From Capniomyces stellatus (lineage: Eukaryota; Kickxellomycota; Harpellomycetes; Harpellales; Legeriomycetaceae): a DNA stretch of 29,472 bases. A program made the translations under genes and the position numbers. The notes beneath the pieces are model-generated. The model did no database searches, had not been told where the DNA came from, and saw only the letters and a list, made by a program, of their open reading frames with translations. Position 1 is the stretch's first letter. Each line of letters begins with the position of its first letter. This document shows, one piece after another, positions 22,660-29,472 of the stretch. The stretch is from assembly GCA_001661515.1 (NCBI GenBank), contig LUVW01000012.1, forward strand, positions 387,739-417,210, read 5' to 3'.

Positions 22660-23188
22660 AACAATATTACTATTACCGCTTTTATAAATGATCAACTAGG
22701 AAAAAGAGTTGCGTGTGTACTTAAGAGTGCGCGTTGTATTTATGTGTGTGTGGGACGAGTGTGCTGGGATAAGCTAGATGCCCTTGTATAAAGCTAAAGA
22801 TAACAAATCTTTAGAGAACAAATCCAACTTTTAGCTTCTGGGATTTTGCGCTTTTTCATCGCCTTTATATTAGTATGAACTCTGCTTTTGTTAACCCATT
22901 GTTTGATTTTGTTCGACTATTTTATTTGCGAGTAGAATATCAGAAAAAATACGAGTGAAGATACGAGTAAATGATACAGGTGAAAATAAACATAAACCCC
23001 CCCCTCCAGCTCTGTTTTGACTTCTATTCTTGCATAAAAATAAAAAATACACGCGCTTTTTTAATCTAAAAATGCCTGTTGATTATTAATTGTAACACAA
23101 GAAAAAAAGCTTATTTTCACACTTTTCACCGTTTTATTGTTCTGATTTAGTAATTAACTTCCATTTCACATTTTCTTTATTTATTTAG

Positions 23189-23277
23189 AGGCTCTTGATA
23201 AATGATGAACAGTTCATTTTCTACTTGCTTTTCAAGCTGAGATTTTCATTATCGATTAAGAGCCTACTTGAAGCTGA
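23189..23277 (+). ncRNA. Weak C/D-box snoRNA-like candidate
   Basis: An 8-bp perfect inverted repeat AGGCTCTT / AAGAGCCT (23189-23196 and 23258-23265) encloses ATGATGA (23202-23208, matches box C) and CTGA (23237-23240, matches box D or D'). A second CTGA lies at 23274-23277. The spacing between the first CTGA and the right arm (17 nt) is longer than in a canonical C/D RNA, so this may be chance in AT-rich sequence. Confidence 0.18.
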
Positions 23278-24833
23278 ATTATATCGACTTTGGTTTTGCC
23301 GATTAAAAAATATATCCATGAATTAAAAATTACTTGTCTCTATTGGTCTTTTTCAGAAAGAAAATGTTTGTGTTTTATAATCTGCTTTCATAATGCTTGA
23401 GATTGTTTGTAAAAAATGTTATTAATTTTGACGTCCAATTTGGTTTTTAACATAATCAGGTGTGGCAATAGTGATCGCAACTAAAAGAATCATTCAAGTT
23501 GCTTTTTTTTCTTTCCCTTTTTGGGAATTTACGTTTATAAAAAGAAGCCAAAAGCGTCAAGATACTTGCATTCTTGCTAATTCACTTTTTCTAAAGGATA
23601 GGTCTTATATAGCAAGGTATTAGGCAGGAAAGCATGTATTTATGTCAACCTGCACTTAATACCAATGCCTTTAAAAAGCCCGTGTCAGTTTCTTTAATAA
23701 TAATAAAAGATAGAACGACATCTACTCTAAATTAAAAAAGTATATTGGTATTAAATACGCTGGTTTCCGCGCATTTTGAGTCTAACTTTAATGCTGGATA
23801 GCGAGGTGTTTTTTTTTTGAACTGCTTTGAGTATGCTGCAGGTAAAAAGTACACATCCTTGAGTAAAATGGTACTTGGCATAAGCCAATGTTACTCATCT
23901 AACAGCTAAAAAGAAAAAATCAATTGCGTTCAATAAAAGGTATCTATTTAAAGTAAAAGAAACAATTCATGCACAATTTACAAAGCAAGAGATTGGGTAT
24001 TTAAACCAAAACAACACTATTTCTAACCGTTGGCTGCTTGAGTTCAAAAAACAAAAATCAAGCTGATTTACGCTATTTGAAGCAATTTGATTATGTTTAT
24101 TTAACCTCATTTGATCATCAATATTAGTCGACTTGAATCATTTAGACTTTATATGATTGTTGAAGTGAGAAACCATTCTCCTCCAAAATGCATAGACACA
24201 GTCATAGTACCGAAATTGCGATTCATACCCGTCTTTCAATTTATATCAAACAATAAACATTTAATTTTTTTTAAGAATACGATTTGTAACCACACATTAC
24301 TATGTATTATTGCAGTATTAGTAGCTATTAATTTTTGGTTGACAAAAAGAGTTGTGGTTTAATGTCGTTTTAATGGACAAGTACACAATTTGGTGCAGTT
24401 TAGCAGTCATGTTTTAGGTGTATTTCTCAAACCTTGTACTATCTAGCAGCAGCCAAAACGTGGTGCCATTTACGGATGTAATATTGTCGGGGTTTGGATA
24501 ATACTGCAACTAAGCAACGATTTTAACACTGTTAAATCTGCGAAAATGTGATAATACCCTGTTAGTTTTGCATGCCATTTAGTAGCCAAACCACTGATAA
24601 CTAACCACAAAACAGAGCCTGAAGTTCTAGACATTGGACAGCCAATGTGATAGATTTTTCAGTTTTGCGAGCAGCTTTTCTTGTGACAAAAAATAACTAT
24701 ATCTATCTCCTGCTCTACTCTAATTTATTAAAGTGTAACCACATGCTGAATTGTGTTTAAAGTAGATGGTTTTGTTAACTCATCAAAAGGCGGTTAGTGG
24801 AAGTAAGATTACCACCAGCTCAAAGGCAACAAC

Positions 24834-24918
24834 AAAAGCAAAGGCTGTAGTAAAAGTATAGTCGATAATAAAATAATTATCGTTAATAAAAGCAAAGGCA
24901 GTAATAAAAGTATAGTCG
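24834..24918. repeat. 31-bp imperfect direct repeat
   Basis: AAAAGCAAAGGCTGTAGTAA... at 24834-24864 recurs at 24888-24918 with two substitutions, 54 bp apart start to start. No terminal inverted repeats or target-site duplications are evident around them. Confidence 0.8.
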
Positions 24919-25861
24919 GTTGTCTAGTACAATAAAAAAGACCAAGTGGGTCCAATTTATAAATAAAAGTCGAGGGAAAACAGCTTGGTCAGCCGATTCA
25001 GTGAAATATGCAGTTTTAGCTGGTTGCTGTTGGGAAAAATGGGTCTAGCGGGGACTTTTGAGGTAAGTCTGGAGTTTGATAGGAACCAAATGACAAATAT
25101 GTACCCAGGTACCATGCCCAACAGTTGTAATGCCAATTAAATGGATAGCCCATCCCATTTATTTTTCCACTAGGCAGCAAAATATTATTAAGCCTGTACT
25201 TGGATTGTGTTTTATGAAATGTAAATGGTGTAACGGACTTTTTGATAATCTAGTTGAAAACCAATAAACCTCCCAAAGTATATATACGTGCAAAGTCAAG
25301 AGTAAACTTTGTGTACTGAAACAAAAGAAAGCTAAGCAAATCACTGCGCTTTGTACAACTGGCAAATCCATAAAAAATATATATAGCCATTTAAATGGTG
25401 GTCATCTGGCCAATAGCGGCTATGTGCAGTGTTTCCGGCAAATACTTGGGCTGAAGCTGGAGAAGTGTAAATAATTATTGGGTACTTGCCTAAAGGAACA
25501 ATCCGGGAAAATTTCACAGTTGTCGGTAAGTATATTGCTATTAAAGTCAAAGAAATGCTTTTGAACGAGTCGAGTCGTTTTAAGGAAAATAGCCAAGTTT
25601 CCAGCTGTATTTAATTACAAGGTTTTGGAATCCGCAATCCTCAAAGAAAAGGTCATTCGCATTAGCGATATAGTAAGCGGCTTACCCATTCAGTAAATTT
25701 CTAAAAGCGAATCTGTGGATATCAACGTTTTTTAAAACAATTTACCACTTATTTCAAGTTAAAGTCTAAAAGTGAAATGATAACAGGTGAAAAATAGAAA
25801 AAAACAAACAAATCGGTTAATTAACCTAGCAACAAAAAGAAGCAAATATAAACTAGCAAAC

Positions 25862-28138
25862 ATGCCAAACAATGGCTTAAATCAGCAAAACGATGATTTG
25901 AAAAATACTAAACCTGCCAATGCAATTAATAAATCAACCGAAGCCAACGAACTCGAAGGAGGTGGAAATAATGACGTTGCTGGCAGACAGGACGAAAATG
26001 CAAACACACATAGCAACGAAGAACTTGAAGAGGGTGTAGTCGAGAGCGAGACGCAGGAAGAGGTGGTGGTAGGGTTGGTGTCAGATGACCTTCAAAGTTT
26101 ATCTTTCAATGAGGGATATTTCGGCGACTCGGCGGAGTTTGAAGTTGGCAAGACAGATAATATAATAGAGGAGAATCAAATGAATCACGTCAATTACTCT
26201 GATTCTTCAAGTGATGAGGAAGAAGCAGCGGTTGAATCCGCCAATAACAGTTATAGAAAAAACTATCCGAATATAGGTACGCTGGATACTCAAACGCCCG
26301 ATAATACACTGCCGTGTTATAAACCCTAGAGACAGTAGCAAAGACAATGTTGAATTCTAATCGAGTCTCAAATAATCTGATAATAATGATAATAGATGTT
26401 ACGAGCAAAAAGTGGAAGAAAATTAAAAAGCATTACTTTGTACTGAGTAGTGCGGGGAAGCCTATATACAGCAGGTAAATGCCTGCCCAACCCATGAGTT
26501 TCTGTCGACATGTATACCAGCTTTGCAGACTATAGCTTGTCAAAAATATTTTTTGAAGCCATTGGATAATAAACTTGTAGGTATGGCGACGAGTCACGGT
26601 TATCATCGGTTATGGGCGTTATCCAAGCAATAATATCGACTTTTAACGACCTGAACGACAAAATAAAGTAATATTTCTATTAATTGTAATTACAAATTAG
26701 GCCAAATAAAACTCGATAGAAAAATAATAGTCCAATATTATATATTCACTCTATTTATCCAATCCTTAACAATTCAAAATTTAAACATTAAACTAATATT
26801 ATAACCATAACCTTAACCACAATCATAATTGTAACCACGACCATAACTATATTTGTGTTTGGTTGTGTAGATCTTTAGACATTGGCAGTCGCCGGTTTGT
26901 GTTTCTGCTTATTGAGCCGCTATACTTGGTTATAGTTTCGTCTAATGGGGAATCAGAATCACAGTTGATTGGTGAGCTGGAATATATGTATGACACAATA
27001 CTAAGTATACTAACACAGTCTCAGTTGTCGGGCATATTCGAAAGACACAGCAATTTTGATTTACGACGGCTGTTGGGGGGAACCGAGAATATATTGGACT
27101 TTTTGGCAGACTGTATGCAAGTTGACCCAAGCTTTATGCTGGGGTCATTAGAATCGCTTCCAATGGGGTACCTACTTAGGGAAAAGCTGGGAAATGTATT
27201 GGTTAATAAACGGCCCAAAACTTTGCTATATGCTTTTGTGGCCACCAAAATGAAAATAATAACTTTGATGCGACCAAGAAGGCTTAGTTTGCATCCATCA
27301 GACTTGCATATCTTGTTTAACATTGCTTTATCATCAACCTCGCTTTCTGCTGGCGAGGCTTGGACCCCAGTCTGCTTTCCCAAGTTCAACAACAAGGGCT
27401 TTTTGCACGTTTATATCAGCCAGCTCGCACCCCAAATCAACCTGTTTTTGGTTTCGACAGACAAGGACTCGTTTTATGACCTTTTTGAGCACAAGAAGCT
27501 TATAGTTGAGGCAAGTGATCAAGTACTACCAGCTCATCAATTTACCAATTTATCAGTTTTGGCTAATACCTATTTATGGCATTTTTACGTAGGAATTTGG
27601 AAAAGTCAACATTGAACTCCTGGTAAAAACAGTCCTGCTAAATTCAAGCATCATGCTGCCTAACACATTAAGCAAAAGCAAAATACTCTGGGCGTGCTAC
27701 AAGTCTAAAAAATATATCCAGCACATCAACCTGTATAGCGAGAAAGACACTCTTGGCGTTGGCACACAAAAACACATTTTAAAGCTGTTCAAGTCGTGCA
27801 GGCATTTGTTTGTCAGCCATAGCAACCCGCCTATCCGAGCATACTTTATGGTCTCTCAGCATGTCCAAGTTCTTGGCTGGGTAATAACTAATCTGCATTT
27901 ATCTTTAGTTTTGGTTTGAATTATCGTGTCTACTATAGCATCTTGCCATTTTATTTAACAATCAATGCTGATACTGTTTAATAATCCAATTTAGAACACT
28001 GGTGAGTTTGAGCTGTACTCTGCATTTGAGCCGACCGCTGAAACAGATTCGATACTCTCTAGTGCAAATCTGCTGGTCCAGTGGATCAAAAAAAATTCTG
28101 AATCTCTATTTGTAACCAACTCACCGATCTTTGAATGA
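25862..28138 (+). CDS. MON1: Vacuolar fusion protein Mon1
   Basis: With Ccz1 it forms the guanine-nucleotide exchange factor for Ypt7/Rab7 on late endosomes and vacuoles. Exons: 25862-26276, 26396-26474, 26581-26667, 26871-27510, 27593-27880, 27995-28138; 1653 nt, 550 aa (human 556). An acidic, Asn/Ser-rich disordered N-terminus (about 138 aa) precedes the longin-type core: [21 protein letters not shown] (across intron 2), MGVIQAIIS, RRFVFLLIEPLYLVIVSS, SILTQSQLSGIF, NFDLRRLLGGTE, LHPSDLHILFN, EAWTPVCFPKFN, GFLHVYIS, a WACYKSK segment, LGW and a final WIKKNSESLFVTNSPIFE. Two boundaries are open: the exon 2 acceptor could be 26330 instead of 26395, and exon 4 could end at 27510 with a GC donor (GAG|GCAAGT) or at 27525 with GT (CAA|GTACTA). 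Both options keep frame. Confidence 0.94.
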
Positions 28139-28261
28139 TTGTTTTATTTAATATTTTGAACGAATACAAACTACATTATTCATTCCATATTCTGATCATT
28201 CGATTTGCTTTTTTACTTAATAATTTTTTTTAAAAAAAACCTGTCAATTATTCTGAAATTG

Positions 28262-28270
28262 AAAAAAAAA
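28262..28270 (-). terminator. Pol III terminator of the tRNA-Gly gene
   Basis: A run of nine T residues on the minus strand about 20 nt downstream of the tRNA 3' end, as expected for RNA polymerase III termination. Confidence 0.7.
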
Positions 28271-28289
28271 GTTAAAACCAAATTTAGCT

Positions 28290-28360
28290 TGCGTCAGCCG
28301 GGAGTCGAACCCGGGCCAATTGCTTGGGAAGCAACTATTCTACCGCTATACTACTAACGC
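28290..28360 (-). tRNA. tRNA-Gly, anticodon CCC
   Basis: 71 nt including the discriminator A. The acceptor stem GCGTTAG pairs with CTGACGC (one G-U pair). The D arm contains AGCGGTAGAAT. The anticodon stem GTTGC/GCAAT closes a 7-nt loop TTCCCAA, placing CCC at positions 34-36, which reads GGG. The T arm is CCCGG-GTTCGAC-CCGG-like and carries the B-box sequence GGTTCGACTCC. No intron. Transcribed opposite to MON1. Confidence 0.93.
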
Positions 28361-28746
28361 CAGTTGAAATTTTCAAACATTTGCTATACACATATCAAAT
28401 ATCGAAAAGTAGCTAAACCAAAACAAATTATTATAAAGTCGCTAAGAGAGTTTTGATAATCAGCTGGCATGTTTTTTGATTCTAAATAAAGTATCTCAAC
28501 GCCTAATTAATATATTTTTTAGTTATAATGCGGTTTATTTAAAATGAGCTTGAACCCTGTTACTAACACACCTTTCAAAGCGTAAAGCGGAAAGTTAGTT
28601 TTTAAGAAAATTCACAAAAATGACACCACTCTACCGCTAACACCGATAAATCAAGCAGGATTGTAGTGATGTTTATTGTGATGATTTAGTTGAAATTAAT
28701 ACAGAATTAAATGATGCAAAAGTTAAATCTAAACAGGATAAATCTA
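28361..28746. other. Intergenic stretch between tRNA-Gly and the terminal gene
   Basis: AT-rich. A short block near 28622-28645 shares TCTACCGCTA with the D-arm region of the neighbouring tRNA on the same strand, but lacks the remaining arms. Nothing else is recognised. Confidence 0.4.
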
Positions 28747-29240
28747 TTAGTAACCAGAGCAGCTTGAAACTCTGGCGCACTTGAATGTAGATCTGATGAT
28801 TCTGGCCGACTTGGCTGCTGTTCTAAACACCAATCTATTGACATCAAATGACTCTGGTGTGTATGAGGCCTTGAGCTTGTTGTCAATGTAGACTCTGAGT
28901 CTGGATGGTGTTGAAGCAATCTTGATTGTGTTCTTGGTAGCGCGCTTGACAAGTCCGTTGGATCGTTTGACAAACGATACCTTGTTGTTTCTGATTGTGC
29001 TCTTGCCTGAAGCCAACCCGAACTGGGCCTCAACAACATTGTTGGAAGCTCCATACTCTGCATCTCCAGTAGTTGAGACAAACAGGTCCGAGTCTGTGTC
29101 TGAAGTTACTTGTGCGACAAACGCAAACTCTTGATCGTCACTTGGAACCTCGACTGGTCTATTTATGTCATACTTTTTCTTGCCGTAACTGGAACTCAAT
29201 GAGATGTTGAAAGCAGTTGATGTCAATGAACATGCTGTGG
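28747..29240 (-). CDS. 3' exon of an uncharacterised, possibly secreted protein (partial)
   Basis: Open frame of about 160 residues ending at a TAA (28749-28747). It has no ATG, and an in-frame TAA lies just upstream (about 29246), so it must be a terminal exon. Acceptors AAACAG (29241) and CCACAG (29235) both fit the frame. I do not recognise the family. The product is rich in Ser, Thr and Lys, has alternating hydrophobic stretches such as RLRVYIDNKLKASY and FAFVAQVTS suggestive of a beta-sandwich, and has three cysteines (one near the start, KCARVSSCSGY at the end), consistent with an extracellular domain. Codon use is strongly skewed to C- or G-ending codons (ATC, AAC, AAG, GTC), unlike most neighbours, which suggests high expression. 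The upstream exon is probably outside the window. Confidence 0.5.
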
Positions 29241-29266
29241 CTGTTTATTTGACTGTTGTCCTGTTT

Positions 29267-29472
29267 GAGATCTTGGTTGAGGTTCTTTTTGATGTCTTTG
29301 TTGAGATCTTTGTTGATGTCTTTGTTGAGATCTTTGTTGATGTCTTTGTTGAGATCTTTGTTGAGATCTTTGTTGATGTCTTTGTTGATGTCTTTGTTGA
29401 TGTCTTTGTTGATGTCTTTGTTGATGTCTTTGTTGAGATCTTGGTTGAGGTTCTTTTTGATGTCTTTGTTGA
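29267..29472. repeat. 12-bp minisatellite
   Basis: Seventeen tandem 12-bp units, continuing past the window edge. Two main variants alternate, GATGTCTTTGTT and GAGATCTTTGTT, with a two-unit variant block (GAGATCTTGGTT GAGGTTCTTTTT) appearing at both ends of the visible array. The unit is four codons long and stop-free in several frames: on minus it reads QQRH/QQRS or STKT/STKI, on plus VDVF/VEIF. Whether it is coding is undecided; no GT lies in the minus-strand repeat to serve as a donor. Confidence 0.95.

Larger units (their letters stand above)
22660..25861. other. 3.2-kb region with no recognised gene
   Basis: Divergent gap between the uncharacterised gene and MON1. It is mostly AT-rich. 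Noted inside it: an 8-bp inverted repeat enclosing box-C-like and box-D-like words (23189-23277), a 31-bp direct repeat (24834-24918), and short coding-like stretches in shifting frames at about 24972-25050 and 25480-25700 that may be remnants of a dead gene or element. An 83-codon frame at 24111-24362 has no recognisable motif. None of these is strong enough to call a gene. Confidence 0.45.

Noticed and set aside
22145..22687. 180-codon hydrophobic frame on plus
   Set aside because: Shadow of the minus-strand gene at 21769-22659; its leucine and phenylalanine content is what the antisense of Lys/Glu/Asn-rich codons would give.
22678..22687. TATA-like TTTATAAAAG on minus upstream of the uncharacterised gene
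   Set aside because: Only about 20 nt before the chosen ATG, which would put the transcription start within the coding region.
24111..24362. 83-codon frame on plus
   Set aside because: No motif, no neighbouring exon pattern, and AT-driven composition.
29267..29472. CRISPR-like or telomeric array
   Set aside because: The units are contiguous 12-mers without spacers and do not resemble fungal telomere repeats; it is a minisatellite.

Overview
The window is a piece of an AT-rich, intron-dense nuclear genome of a fungus. The fungal signature comes from the protein set: an Rmt2-type arginine methyltransferase with N-terminal ankyrin repeats, the fungal Cox9 form of cytochrome oxidase subunit VIIa, End3 of the Pan1/Sla1 endocytic coat, and the Caf17/Iba57, Iwr1, Trm8 and Mon1 families. 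About 41 introns can be placed by matching splice sites, reading-frame phase and family alignment. Most are 49-230 nt with GTAAGT/GTATGT-like donors; two are GC-AG and a third may be. The AT-richness, the poly(T) and poly(A) runs and the intron density fit an early-diverging lineage such as Kickxellomycotina/Harpellales. That placement is inference; I cannot place the species.

Layout, left to right: TRM8/METTL1 tRNA m7G46 methyltransferase (-, 48-1468, first exon tentative); CAF17/IBA57 mitochondrial Fe-S assembly factor (-, 2242-4148, 5 exons); a seven-exon gene for an 811-residue protein with an N-terminal TPP1/Tpz1-like OB fold and a long acidic/serine-rich tail (+, 4713-7779); END3 (-, 8032-9880, 5 exons); COX9 (+, 11199-11384); RMT2 (-, 11754-13184, 3 exons); IWR1 (+, 13903-16036, 10 exons); an SLC33A1-type acetyl-CoA transporter (+, 18127-21213, 10 exons); an unrecognised basic protein (-, 21769-22659); MON1 (+, 25862-28138, 6 exons); a tRNA-Gly(CCC) (-, 28290-28360); and the 3' exon of an unrecognised, codon-biased and possibly secreted protein (-, 28747-29240) beside a 12-bp minisatellite that runs off the right edge.

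This is ordinary housekeeping gene content with no operon or cluster logic. The genes serve tRNA modification, mitochondrial Fe-S and respiratory biogenesis, probable telomere capping, endocytosis, Pol II nuclear import, acetyl-CoA import into the secretory pathway, and vacuolar fusion. No mobile element, CRISPR array or prokaryotic system was seen.

Points that merit follow-up: the TPP1/Tpz1-like shelterin candidate; the hidden 5' exon of TRM8 that carries its conserved RQRAH motif; GC-AG introns in IWR1 and SLC33A1 (possibly MON1); micro-exons of 36 and 42 nt; a CACGTG-CCAAT-TATAAAT cluster upstream of COX9; a weak C/D snoRNA-like structure in the 3.2-kb gap before MON1; and the minisatellite-linked gene at the right end. 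All exon coordinates were derived by hand and have not been checked against transcripts.
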